This document shows positions 43,291 to 51,222 of a stretch of DNA of 64,000 bases, one piece after another. The stretch is from Aeromicrobium sp. A1-2. Lineage in GTDB: Bacteria > Actinomycetota > Actinomycetes > Propionibacteriales > Nocardioidaceae. Where the stretch lies: positions 3,348,001-3,412,000 of the forward strand of contig NZ_CP027482.1 of NCBI RefSeq assembly GCF_003443875.1, written 5' to 3'. Under the pieces are notes generated by a model, which saw only the letters and a list, made by a program, of their open reading frames with translations, was not told the DNA's origin and made no database searches. A program made the position numbers and the translations under genes. How positions within the stretch are numbered: position 1 is the stretch's first letter; the number at the start of each line of letters is the position of its first letter.

Positions 43291-43386
43291 GGTGGAACAG
43301 GCACACTCCCTCCCGCCGTTCCGCGACCCTGCTTCTCGAAGCAGGACTAAGTCCGATCCGTGGCTCCCTCCCGGTCGGGCTTTTCG
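43291..43386 (+). ncRNA. 6C-like small RNA
   Basis: About 95 nt with three hairpins. Hairpin 1: GGAAC-a-GGC (43294-43302) with GCC-GTTCC (43315-43322), loop with CTCCCTCCC. Hairpin 2: CCTGCTT/AAGCAGG (43328-43345) with loop CTCG. Hairpin 3: CCGA-CC/GG-TCGG (43353-43378), again with CTCCCTCCC in the loop, followed by TTTT (43381-43384) as terminator. Two C-rich loops of six or more C and a terminal hairpin match the description of actinobacterial 6C RNA (mycobacterial B11), whose C-rich loops pair with mRNAs. It lies in a 285-nt gap without a protein gene. The exact 5' end is not determined. Confidence 0.7.
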
Positions 43387-43427
43387 CGTTTCTGGGCCTG
43401 GTCCGACGGGATTCGTCTCCGGGAATG

Positions 43428-43463
43428 CGAGACGGGGCGGACCCGCAGGCCCACCCCGTCTCG
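43428..43463. terminator. 10-bp hairpin beyond the Fe-S oxidoreductase gene
   Basis: CGAGACGGGG (43428-43437) and CCCCGTCTCG (43454-43463) are perfectly complementary with a 16-nt loop. It lies 13 nt after the stop of the minus-strand Fe-S gene. No T-run. Confidence 0.55.
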
Positions 43464-43476
43464 TCGTGCGCGCCGG

Positions 43477-46470
43477 CTACGACGGCTTTTGGTCGTCCGC
43501 GTCCGCGTCCACGTCGCTGGATGCTGCCTTGCTCAAATCTGCGCCACTCGGGTTGGCGTCGCTGAGCGGGGCGATGTCCTCGGACACCGGATCGGCCGTC
43601 GACTCGCCGTCCTCGACGGCCACGATGCCTTCCGGTGCCTCGACGATGCTCGTCGGCTCGGCAGCGTCGGCTTCTTCCTCGCGGGCGTCCTGCTCGACCG
43701 GCTCGGTCTCGTCGGGCACGTCCGTGACCTCTTCGGCAGGAGACGGCTCGGCTTCGGGCTCCGGGTCCGGCTTGGCGGCCGATGTGGCAGCGGGCGCGTC
43801 GTCGTTCGGCGTCAGATCCGTGTTGACGGCACCGACGTTGGCCCAGGCGGCGGCTTCCTTGTCGCCGGCGTCGCGATCATCGGCGGCCTCGGCCTTCTCC
43901 ACCGGCTCCGGGTCCGACTCGGCGGGCGTCGTGTCGGGCTCGGTCGCCGCATCGTCCGCGGATTCTGTCGCCTCGGCCGCAGGTCCGACGTCCTCGGTCG
44001 TGCTGATCGAGTCGGGATCGGCCTGGTCCGTGACATCGGGCTCGGCCTCTTCGGCCGGGTCCTCGGACGTCTCGGAGGTTGGCGTCTCGACCGGCGCGGG
44101 CTCGGGCGTCGGCTCGGGCTCGGCCTCGACGGCACGCTCCTCCGGCGACGGGTTGCCGGCGCCGGCGCCCTGGTCGTCGACCGCGATGTTGTGTGCCGCA
44201 GCGGCGGCCTTGTCGGCATCGCCAACGCCAGCACCACTGGCCTCGGCCGTGGCGGCCTCCGCCTCGGCGACGACCGAGCCGGCAACGACCGACTCGGCAG
44301 CAGCGGCCGCGGGTGCGCGCTTGACGCCGGCGAGCAGCATCTGTGCGACGTCGAGCACCTCGACCTCTTCGCGCGCCGCACCCTCGGACTGCTTGAGGGT
44401 CAGGCCGTCCGACAGCATGACCCGGCAGAACGGGCAGCCCACCGCGATCTGGTCGGCGCCGGTCGCGATGGCTTCTTCCGTGCGGTTGACGTTGATGCGC
44501 GAGCCGAGGCTCTCCTCCATCCACATGCGGGCGCCACCGGCGCCGCAGCAGAAGGACTTCTCGGAGTTGCGCGGCATCTCGGTGAACTCGGCGCCGGGGA
44601 TGACGCTGAGCAGCTCGCGTGGCGGCTCGTACACCTCGTTGTGCCGACCCAGGAAGCACGGGTCGTGGTAGGTGATCTTCTTGGTCTCGGTCTCGGCGGT
44701 CGGCGCGGCCGGGGTCAGCTTGCCTTCCCGGACGAGCCGGTTGAGGAGCTGCGTGTGGTGCACGACCTCGAGCTCGACGCCGAACTCGGCGTACTCATTC
44801 TTGAGCGTGTTGAAGCAGTGCGCGCAGGTCGAGACGACCTTTTTGACCTTGGTCTCCTTGAACACCTCGGCGTTCTGCATCGCGAGCTGCTGGAAGACGA
44901 TCTCGTTGCCGGCACGACGGGCGGGGTCGCCCGTGCAGGTCTCGCCGTCACCGAGGACCGCGAAGGTCACACCCGCCATGTCGAGCAGCTCAGCGACGGC
45001 CTGCGTCGTCTTCTTGGCGCGATCCTCGAATGCGCCGGCGCAGCCGACCCAGAACAGCCACTCGACCTCGTCGAGATCCTCGACGTCGACGCCGACCTGC
45101 TTGACCGGGAAGTCAAGCTTCTTGGCCCAGTCCATCCGGCCCTTGGGATCCATGCCCCACGGATTGCCCTTGCGCTCCAGGCCCTTGAAGATGTTGTTGA
45201 GCTCGGCCGGGAAGTTGGACTCCACCAGCACCTGGAAGCGGCGCATGTCGTCGATGTGGTCGACGTGCTCGATGTCGACGGGGCACTGCTGCACGCAGGC
45301 GCCACAGTTGGTGCACGACCACAGGACATCGGGGTCGATGACGCCGTACGCCTCGGCATTGCCGATCAACGGGCGCTCGAGCTCGGCCTTCTGCTCGTCG
45401 GTCCGATCCGCTTCGGGGATGTCCAGGAGCGGCAGCTTGGTGTACGCGTGATCGCGCAGACCCATCATCAGCAGCTTGGGCGACAGCGGCTTCTCGGTGT
45501 TCCACGCCGGGCACTGGCTTTGGCAGCGACCGCACTCGGTGCAGGTCGTGAAGTCCAGGATGCCCTTCCAGGTGAAGTCCTCGACCTTGCCGACGCCGAG
45601 TTTGGCGAAGTCCTCCTCCTCGAGGTCGTCCATGTCCTCGAGGTCCAGTGGCTTGCCCTTGACGTAGATGGGCTGCAGGCCGCCGAGGGCCGTGCTGCCG
45701 TCGCTGTTGCGTTTGAACCAGATGTTGGGCCACGCCGTGAAGCGGTGCCATGCGATGCCCATCGTGAGGTTGCGAGCGATGACGCCGAGCCAGACCATCG
45801 CGAGCACGATCTTGAACATCGCGACGAAGAAGATGATGTTCTTGAGCGAGTTCTCGCCGTCGGGGTAGAGCGCATCGCCGAGGAACGACGAGATCGGGAA
45901 GTGTCCCCGCCCACCGTTCTCGCCGCCGTGGTGCAGCTCGATGAGCTTGTACTCCGCGCCGCGGATGAACAGGATCGCCGCGCCCTCACCGAGGGCCATG
46001 ACCTCGACGAAGTACGCCTGCCAGAACGTCGAGCCGAAGAAGCGACTCTTGCGCTCGAGGCGGCGCGGGTGGTTCCACTGGCGCACGGCGATCAGGTAGA
46101 TGATGCCGATCGTGCTCAGCAGGCCGAGGGCCTCCGACACCCACTCGTACGGGTAGAAGTGGCCGATGGGGGGCCAGGCGAAGTCGGCGTTGAAGATCTG
46201 GACGTACGACTGCAGGACCGCGGTGCTGAGCAGGATGAACGCCGCGTAGACGAACCAGTGCATGATCGCGACCCAGCGACGCTGCAGCATCCGGGTGTGG
46301 CCGAACGTCTCGATGAACATGTTCACCGTGCGACGCAACGGCTTGTCCCGCCGCCCGATGACGGGCTGGCCGGCCCGCATGACCTTCACCATGTCGGCCA
46401 CGGCCTTGCTGATCAGCGGCAGCGCTGCTGCGGTGATGACAAGTGAGACGACAATCGCGACGACCTGCAT
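43477..46470 (-). CDS. membrane (Fe-S)-binding oxidoreductase, HdrD/GlpC-like, with acidic tail
   Basis: A 997-residue protein. Residues 1 to about 240: five or six membrane helices, like the heme b anchor of HdrE/NarI. Around 270-360: two [4Fe-4S] motifs, CTECGRCQSQCP and CTNCGACVQQCP. Around 460-690: two CCG-type domains (WVGCAGAFEDRA, DPCFLGRHNEVYEPPRE, CCGAGGARMWMEE). From about 720 to the end: 275 residues rich in Ala, Glu, Asp and Pro, likely disordered. The core resembles mycobacterial Rv0338c-type proteins that pass electrons between quinone and an unknown disulfide or thiol donor. ATG at 46468-46470 with GAGGAAA upstream. The single gene has its own promoter. Confidence 0.85.
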   Translation of the reverse strand: MQVVAIVVSLVITAAALPLISKAVADMVKVMRAGQPVIGRRDKPLRRTVNMFIETFGHTRMLQRRWVAIMHWFVYAAFILLSTAVLQSYVQIFNADFAWPPIGHFYPYEWVSEALGLLSTIGIIYLIAVRQWNHPRRLERKSRFFGSTFWQAYFVEVMALGEGAAILFIRGAEYKLIELHHGGENGGRGHFPISSFLGDALYPDGENSLKNIIFFVAMFKIVLAMVWLGVIARNLTMGIAWHRFTAWPNIWFKRNSDGSTALGGLQPIYVKGKPLDLEDMDDLEEEDFAKLGVGKVEDFTWKGILDFTTCTECGRCQSQCPAWNTEKPLSPKLLMMGLRDHAYTKLPLLDIPEADRTDEQKAELERPLIGNAEAYGVIDPDVLWSCTNCGACVQQCPVDIEHVDHIDDMRRFQVLVESNFPAELNNIFKGLERKGNPWGMDPKGRMDWAKKLDFPVKQVGVDVEDLDEVEWLFWVGCAGAFEDRAKKTTQAVAELLDMAGVTFAVLGDGETCTGDPARRAGNEIVFQQLAMQNAEVFKETKVKKVVSTCAHCFNTLKNEYAEFGVELEVVHHTQLLNRLVREGKLTPAAPTAETETKKITYHDPCFLGRHNEVYEPPRELLSVIPGAEFTEMPRNSEKSFCCGAGGARMWMEESLGSRINVNRTEEAIATGADQIAVGCPFCRVMLSDGLTLKQSEGAAREEVEVLDVAQMLLAGVKRAPAAAAAESVVAGSVVAEAEAATAEASGAGVGDADKAAAAAHNIAVDDQGAGAGNPSPEERAVEAEPEPTPEPAPVETPTSETSEDPAEEAEPDVTDQADPDSISTTEDVGPAAEATESADDAATEPDTTPAESDPEPVEKAEAADDRDAGDKEAAAWANVGAVNTDLTPNDDAPAATSAAKPDPEPEAEPSPAEEVTDVPDETEPVEQDAREEEADAAEPTSIVEAPEGIVAVEDGESTADPVSEDIAPLSDANPSGADLSKAASSDVDADADDQKPS

Positions 46471-46582
46471 GAAGGCCCCATTTCCTCTGTGCAAACGACC
46501 CTGACAGTACCGCTGACATTAACCGGTCAGAGGTCGTGCCGTTGGGTCAGGCCCACCAACCCCCCGACGAGTGGGGCATGAG

Positions 46583-47770
46583 TCACACCGGGTCGTGGGC
46601 CTTCTCACCGCGCACCGGCACGAGCGGTATCGCGATCAGCGGGAAGATCGCGACGAGTCCGAACGCCCAGCCGTACCCGCGACCGGCGATGAGCGCGCCC
46701 ACCAACGGGGGCACCAGGGCGGAGGAGACGTACTGACCCGTGTTCTGCAGCCCCATCGCTCGACCGGACCAGAACGGTCCGCCGATCTCGGCGACGGAGG
46801 TGAAGGCGAGCCCGTTGTCCGCGACCGTCACGGCGGTCGCAACGACGATCAGCACGATCGCCAATGGCGTGCCCGAGAGCAGCCCGAGCGAGAGCATCGT
46901 GACGGCGGCGCCGGCCGCCACGGTCCGCATCGGCCCGAGCCTGCTGCCCACCCGGTCGGACCACCAGCCTGCGCCGATGCGCCCCGTCGCTCCCAGGAGC
47001 TGTGTCGCGGCGACGAGCACGCTGGCGGAAAGGGTCGACCAGCCCTTGTCGTCGATCAGCCAGACCAACATGTAGGTCCAGACCGTGAACTGGGGCACGA
47101 CCAGGAGCGCCGACGCAAGGTGGATGCGTGCCAGTCGGTGGTCACGCCGATACGGGTTGGCCAGCTGGCCGGAGTCCGCTGCCTCGGCGCGGGTCGGCGG
47201 GGGCGGGTCCACGATCAGCGCGGCCGACAGGAGGGCCGCGGCGGCACAGATCCCGGCGATCAGCAGGAGGGTGGGCCGCAGGCCGTGAGCCGCAACGGTG
47301 TTCGGCACCAGCAGTGCGGCGATGCCGACGCCCAGAGGCAGGGCGGTCTGGCGGATGCCCATCGCGGTGCCGCGGCGATGCGCCGGGAACCAGCCGACGA
47401 CGACCCGTCCGCTTGCCGAGTTGGTGCTGCCGGCGCCGACGCCGCCGACGACCAACCAGAACGCGAGTCCCAACAGCGATGGGCTGAGCGCGGCTCCCAG
47501 CGCGCCGACCGTGACGATTGCCAGGCCGATGGTCATTGAGGCCCGTTCGCCGATCCGGTCCACCACGAGGCCCCAGAGGACCAGGGTCGCCATGACACCG
47601 ACGAATGGTGCGGCGGCGATCCCGCCGGCCTGGGTCAGGGTCAGCCCCCGCTCGGTGTGCAGGTGGTGGATCAGGAACGGTGCGCCGTTGACGAGGATCG
47701 TGCTGGCGATCTGTCCCGTCATCGAGACGCCGAGCATGACCCAACGGTTGGGGCTCGACGTCTGACTCAT
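46583..47770 (-). CDS. MFS transporter
   Basis: A 395-residue major facilitator with about twelve helices. The A-type loop LVVDRIGERASMTIG after helix 2 and WWSDRVGSRLGPMRTVAAG between helices 8 and 9 are typical. The N-terminus MSQTSSPNRWVMLGVSMTGQ and the overall pattern resemble cyanate/nitrate-type or oxalate-formate-like carriers, but the substrate is unknown. The ATG at 47768-47770 is preferred since AGGA sits 7 nt before it; the GTG six bases upstream would have none. A 25-bp near-palindrome lies directly upstream and should control it. Confidence 0.88.
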   Translation of the reverse strand: MSQTSSPNRWVMLGVSMTGQIASTILVNGAPFLIHHLHTERGLTLTQAGGIAAAPFVGVMATLVLWGLVVDRIGERASMTIGLAIVTVGALGAALSPSLLGLAFWLVVGGVGAGSTNSASGRVVVGWFPAHRRGTAMGIRQTALPLGVGIAALLVPNTVAAHGLRPTLLLIAGICAAAALLSAALIVDPPPPTRAEAADSGQLANPYRRDHRLARIHLASALLVVPQFTVWTYMLVWLIDDKGWSTLSASVLVAATQLLGATGRIGAGWWSDRVGSRLGPMRTVAAGAAVTMLSLGLLSGTPLAIVLIVVATAVTVADNGLAFTSVAEIGGPFWSGRAMGLQNTGQYVSSALVPPLVGALIAGRGYGWAFGLVAIFPLIAIPLVPVRGEKAHDPV

Positions 47771-47776
47771 GTCCAC

Positions 47777-47801
47777 ATCCTGATACGAATTGTCTCAGGA
47801 T
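47777..47801. promoter_or_regulatory. 25-bp operator-like palindrome before MFS gene
   Basis: The site runs from ATCCTGA to TCAGGAT; 20 of the 25 positions are symmetric. It covers the ribosome binding site, 7 nt before the ATG, so a bound repressor would block transcription. The core TGATAC-N5-GTCTCA resembles GntR-family sites. No regulator gene is adjacent. Confidence 0.55.
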
Positions 47802-47880
47802 TCAGGATACGCCGGATCGGACTCCCTGCCTGCAGGGAGCTCGGGGATACCGAGGCGTGGGACGGTCGACGGTCGCCGAC

Positions 47881-48426
47881 CTACTGCGGCAGTGCGCCGA
47901 CTGATGCGAGTGCCGCCTTGAGCAGCCAGCCACGACCACCCTCCAGGTCGTCGAGCACCTCGGGGGTCGAGGCCTCGGACGGGGTGAGCCAGGTCAGCTC
48001 CAGGGCGTCCTGGCGCGGGTTGCACTCGCCACTGACCGGCACGACATAGGCCAGCGCGACGGCGTGCTGGCGCGGGTCATACAGCGGAGAGACGCCCGGT
48101 AGGGGGAAGTACTCCGCGACCGAGAACGGCACGGTCGTCGCGGGCAGCTGCGGGAACGCGGTCGGACCGAGGTCCTTCTCCAGGTTGCGCAGCAGGGCCT
48201 CCCGCACGGACTCGCCGTGGAGCACGCGGCCGGAGACCAGGGTGCGGGTCATCGCGCCGGTCGTCGCGTTGCCTCGGAGCAGGACGCCGATCGACTCGAC
48301 CTGGCCCAGCGCGTCGATACGGACCGGGACGGCCTCGACGTACAGGATCGGGACGCGGGCCCGGGTCTCGTCGAGGGCGAAGTCCGGGAGCCAGCCCGGG
48401 TTGGGATCAGGTGTGCGCACGGACAT
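47881..48426 (-). CDS. NUDIX-like DUF4916 family protein
   Basis: A 181-residue protein. A beta-rich centre (VPILYVEAVPVRIDALGQVE, SGRVLHGESVREALLRNLEK) is NUDIX-like: GESVREALLRNLEKDLG stands in the place of the NUDIX box, but several of its catalytic Glu residues are replaced. It may have lost hydrolase activity. DUF4916 proteins are found in actinomycetes and have no proven role. The ATG at 48424-48426 is preferred over an upstream one. It may be in an operon with the GOLPH3-type gene, whose stop lies 35 nt upstream of this start. Confidence 0.7.
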   Translation of the reverse strand: MSVRTPDPNPGWLPDFALDETRARVPILYVEAVPVRIDALGQVESIGVLLRGNATTGAMTRTLVSGRVLHGESVREALLRNLEKDLGPTAFPQLPATTVPFSVAEYFPLPGVSPLYDPRQHAVALAYVVPVSGECNPRQDALELTWLTPSEASTPEVLDDLEGGRGWLLKAALASVGALPQ

Positions 48427-48461
48427 GGGCTCATTGTGTCGCACGACGCCGAACCATGGGG

Positions 48462-49130
48462 TCAGCTCGACCCGGAAACCGCCGTCGCGCTCGCCGTGAT
48501 CATGGCGATGTTCAGCACGGTCTGCGCCGCCTGGATGGCTTGGCGTACGCCCTCGCTGGCCCAGTCACCCTCGGCGATGACCTTGGCCCGGGCCTTGGCG
48601 AGCCTGCGGTCGGACTTGTCGACCAACAGCCGGGTCAGGTCCGCCGCAGCCAGCAGGCCGATCACCGGGCCGGTCTCGCTGTCGGCGGGCTGGTCGTGCA
48701 GCAGGCTCGCGCGGATGCGGTTGAGCAGGTCGTCGCGTCGGGCCGTGTCAATCACGTCATAGCGGGTCAACGGGAAGATCCCGAGCGCCTTGGCCGGGCG
48801 CCGGGCCAACCGGCCGTCGGCGATGAGCGCGGCGTACACGGTCTTGCGGCCCTGCTTGCCGAGCCGGCTGACGACGTTCTGCGGGGCTTGGCGGCGGCGG
48901 TTCTGCACCCGGGCGAAGGCCGCCGCCAGGATCGGATCGGCGACGGGCGCCGCCCTGGTCACGACAACCCGGGCCTTGCGGCCCTTGCCCTCGAGTCCGA
49001 GGTGCCCGCTCGTGACCAGGTCCATCAGATGGGCGCCACCCAGCACGGCTTCCACCTTCATCGAGTCGAGCCCGGGCTTGCCGCTGCTCGGGTCGGTGAC
49101 GATCAGCAGGACGTCCTCGGCAGTGCTCAT
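48462..49130 (-). CDS. GOLPH3/VPS74 (GPP34) family protein
   Basis: A 222-residue all-helical protein. MSTAEDVLLIVTDPSSGKPG, GGAHLMDLVTSGHLGLEGKG, and PLTRYDVIDTARRDDLLNRI follow the GPP34 pattern. In eukaryotes GOLPH3 binds phosphatidylinositol 4-phosphate on the Golgi; bacterial members occur widely in actinomycetes and have no established job, perhaps in phospholipid sensing. A TACCGT box 5 nt before the ATG suggests a leaderless mRNA. Divergent from the FAD oxidoreductase gene. Confidence 0.82.
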   Translation of the reverse strand: MSTAEDVLLIVTDPSSGKPGLDSMKVEAVLGGAHLMDLVTSGHLGLEGKGRKARVVVTRAAPVADPILAAAFARVQNRRRQAPQNVVSRLGKQGRKTVYAALIADGRLARRPAKALGIFPLTRYDVIDTARRDDLLNRIRASLLHDQPADSETGPVIGLLAAADLTRLLVDKSDRRLAKARAKVIAEGDWASEGVRQAIQAAQTVLNIAMITASATAVSGSS

Positions 49131-49171
49131 GATTCACGGTAGCGCGGGCCCCTCGGTGGCAGCATGGGGTC

Positions 49172-50545
49172 GTGATCAATGGCGGGGTCTCGTTCTGGTG
49201 GCAGCAGGTCGGCGTCCCTGCGCCCCGGCCCGCGCTCGACGGCGACATGGACTGCGACGTCTGCATCGTCGGCGGTGGGTTGACCGGGCTGTGGACCGCC
49301 TACTACCTCTCGGCGCTCGACCCGACGCTCGACATCGTGGTGCTGGAGGCGGAGTTCGCCGGCTTCGGGGCGTCCGGCCGCAACGGGGGCTGGCTGTCGG
49401 CCGAGCTGTCCGGGAGCAAGCAGCGGTACGCCAAGAGCCACGGTCGCGTTGGCGTGCAGGCGCTGGTGTCGTCGATGGAGGCCGCGGTCGACGAGGTCGT
49501 CGGGATCTGCCGGGCCGAGGGCGTCGAGGCCGACATCGTCAAGCCCGGTGTCCTGTACGTCGCCCGGTCGGCCGCCCAGCTGACCCGCATGCGGGAGGGG
49601 CTTTTGGACGATGCTTCGTGGGGCATCGGCGCCGAGCACCAGCATGAGCTTTCGGTGGCCGAGCTCGGCGAGCGGCTGCAGGTCGCCGGCGCGCTCGGTG
49701 CGAAGTACAGCCCGCACTGCGCCCGCGTGCAGCCGGCGAAGCTCGTGGCCGGGATCGCCGCGGCCGTCGAGCGACGCGGTGTACGCATCCTGGAGCGGAC
49801 CAGGGCGAGCGCGATCGGCTCCGGGACCGTGACAACCGATCGTGGGACCGTGCGGGCGGTGCACGTCCTACGCTGCCTCGAGGGCTACACGGCCGGCATC
49901 CGGGGTCAGCGTCGAACGTGGCTGCCGATGAACTCCGCGATGATCGCCACCGAGCCGTTGGCTGAATCGGTGTGGGATGCGATCGGGTGGCGGGGCGCCG
50001 AGTTGCTCGGCGACAACGCGAATGCGTATTGCTACGCCCAGCGCACTGTCGACGGGCGTATCGCCCTGGGCGGTCGGGGCATCCCCTACCGGTTCGGCTC
50101 GCGCACCGACGACCGTGGGCAGACCCAGGACTGGACCGTCGAGTCGCTCACCGGCATCCTGCACGAGCTGTTCCCGGCGACCCGACAGTCCCGCATCGAC
50201 CACGCCTGGTGCGGGGTGCTCGGCGTCCCACGTGACTGGTGCGCCAGCGTGACGTACGATCCGGCCACGGGCCTGGGCTGGGCCGGTGGATACGTCGGCA
50301 GCGGGCTCACCACGACGAATCTCGCGGGCCGCACCCTCGCCGACTTGGTGCTGGGGAGGGACACCGACCTCGTGGGCCTGCCCTGGGTTAACCGCGGCGT
50401 ACGGCGGTGGGAGCCCGAGCCGCTGCGGTGGCTGGGCGTGCGCGCGATGTACGGCCTGTATCGCGAGGCCGACCGCCGCGAGGGCAAGGGTCTGGACCGG
50501 CCGAGCCGGCTGGCCCGCTTGGGCGACCGGCTCACGGGTCGGTAG
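49172..50545 (+). CDS. FAD-dependent oxidoreductase of the DAO family
   Basis: A 457-residue DAO-fold flavoprotein. VCIVGGGLTGLWTAYYLSAL near residue 29 binds FAD, and GFGASGRNGGWLSAELSG follows, as in gamma-glutamylputrescine oxidases (PuuB) and related amine oxidases. WAGGYVGSGLTTTNLAGRTL is the C-terminal FAD segment. It oxidises an amine or amino acid; the substrate cannot be told. Starts with GTG at 49172. No puu genes are adjacent. Confidence 0.85.
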   Translation: MINGGVSFWWQQVGVPAPRPALDGDMDCDVCIVGGGLTGLWTAYYLSALDPTLDIVVLEAEFAGFGASGRNGGWLSAELSGSKQRYAKSHGRVGVQALVSSMEAAVDEVVGICRAEGVEADIVKPGVLYVARSAAQLTRMREGLLDDASWGIGAEHQHELSVAELGERLQVAGALGAKYSPHCARVQPAKLVAGIAAAVERRGVRILERTRASAIGSGTVTTDRGTVRAVHVLRCLEGYTAGIRGQRRTWLPMNSAMIATEPLAESVWDAIGWRGAELLGDNANAYCYAQRTVDGRIALGGRGIPYRFGSRTDDRGQTQDWTVESLTGILHELFPATRQSRIDHAWCGVLGVPRDWCASVTYDPATGLGWAGGYVGSGLTTTNLAGRTLADLVLGRDTDLVGLPWVNRGVRRWEPEPLRWLGVRAMYGLYREADRREGKGLDRPSRLARLGDRLTGR

Positions 50546-50551
50546 GCGGCG

Positions 50552-50569
50552 GTCCCCGAGCCTGTCGAA
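50552..50569. repeat. half of the GAGCCTGTCGA repeat family
   Basis: GTCCCCGAGCCTGTCGAA in the 47-nt gap before the ankyrin gene shares GAGCCTGTCGA with the hairpin at 33451-33492, but the complementary arm is absent. It looks like half of a dispersed palindromic repeat. Confidence 0.5.
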
Positions 50570-50592
50570 TCGTCGTCGACCATGATGGACAC

Positions 50593-50976
50593 ATGACCGA
50601 AGAACTCGATCCCCGGCTCATCGAGCTCGCCCACCGCATGTTCGACCTGGCGCGCGATGGCGGTGCCGAGCAGCTCGCGGCCTATGTCGACAAGGGCGTG
50701 CCGGTCGACATGGCTGACGCCTCGGGCAACACCCTGCTGATGCTGGCGGCCTATCACGGTCACGCAGACACCGTGGCCGCTCTGATCGAGCGTCGCGCCG
50801 ACGTCGACCGGCTCAACGACCGCGGCCAGAGCCCACTCGCCGGCGCGATCTTCAAGGGCGAGGACGACGTCGTGCGGTTCCTGCTGGGTGCCGGAGCGGA
50901 TCTGGACGCCGGGTCGCCCTCGGGCCGGGCCACCGCGCAGATGTTCGAGCGCGGGGACCTGCTGGACGAGGGCTGA
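50593..50976 (+). CDS. ankyrin repeat protein
   Basis: A 127-residue protein with about three ankyrin repeats: GGAEQLAAYVDKGVPVDMAD, SGNTLLMLAAYHGHADTVAA followed by LIERRADVDRL, and GQSPLAGAIFKGEDDVVRFL. Ankyrin proteins bind other proteins; this small bacterial type often protects from oxidative stress or acts in small complexes, but nothing specific can be said. The ATG at 50593 begins a helical N-terminus (EELDPRLIELAHRMFDLARD). Confidence 0.82.
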   Translation: MTEELDPRLIELAHRMFDLARDGGAEQLAAYVDKGVPVDMADASGNTLLMLAAYHGHADTVAALIERRADVDRLNDRGQSPLAGAIFKGEDDVVRFLLGAGADLDAGSPSGRATAQMFERGDLLDEG

Positions 50977-51002
50977 TCTCGCGGCGGGCCTGACGTGCCA
51001 AG

Positions 51003-51085
51003 GCAGGGGAGCGCCACGCAGAGCGGCTGAGAGTGCGGATCCGCCGCAGTCCCGTGAACCGGCACCGGCAAGCTCCCTTTCTCTT
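51003..51085 (+). promoter_or_regulatory. shortened TPP-riboswitch-like element
   Basis: This copy matches the intact TPP riboswitch at 54617 almost base for base over about 45 nt (GGGGAGCGCCACGCAGAG, then CTGAGAGTGCGGATCCGCCG), including the conserved CTGAGA. After GTGAACC the pyrophosphate-binding side is shortened: the GGTTAGTACCGGCGAAGGGA part is replaced by GGCAAGCTCCC. GGGAGC (51007-51012) can pair with GCTCCC (51072-51077), followed by TTTCTCTTTT, a terminator-like end. No thiamine gene follows; the next gene is a LuxR regulator with its own promoter. Confidence 0.65.
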
Positions 51086-51192
51086 TTCGCCGACTTGCGT
51101 GCCTTGGCCATCGATCACAGGCTCGACCTCCTGCCGTGGCACGACAGGCGATCAATGCTGGCGTTCGTGGTCGTCCCGGTGGCCCGTCTCGG

Positions 51193-51198
51193 TACGAT
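51193..51198 (+). promoter_or_regulatory. probable -10 box of the LuxR regulator gene
   Basis: TACGAT lies 25 nt before the GTG, with the ribosome binding site GAGAGGA in between. This promoter is beyond the riboswitch-like element, so the LuxR gene is not controlled by that element. Confidence 0.4.
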
Positions 51199-51222
51199 TG
51201 CCTCAGAGTTTGAGAGGACCTT

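Noticed and set aside
43360-46446. 1028-codon open frame antisense to the Fe-S oxidoreductase
   Set aside because: It reads as repetitive Arg, Gly, Leu, Asp and Val without any motif, while the other strand has two [4Fe-4S] motifs and two CCG domains. A shadow of high-GC coding.
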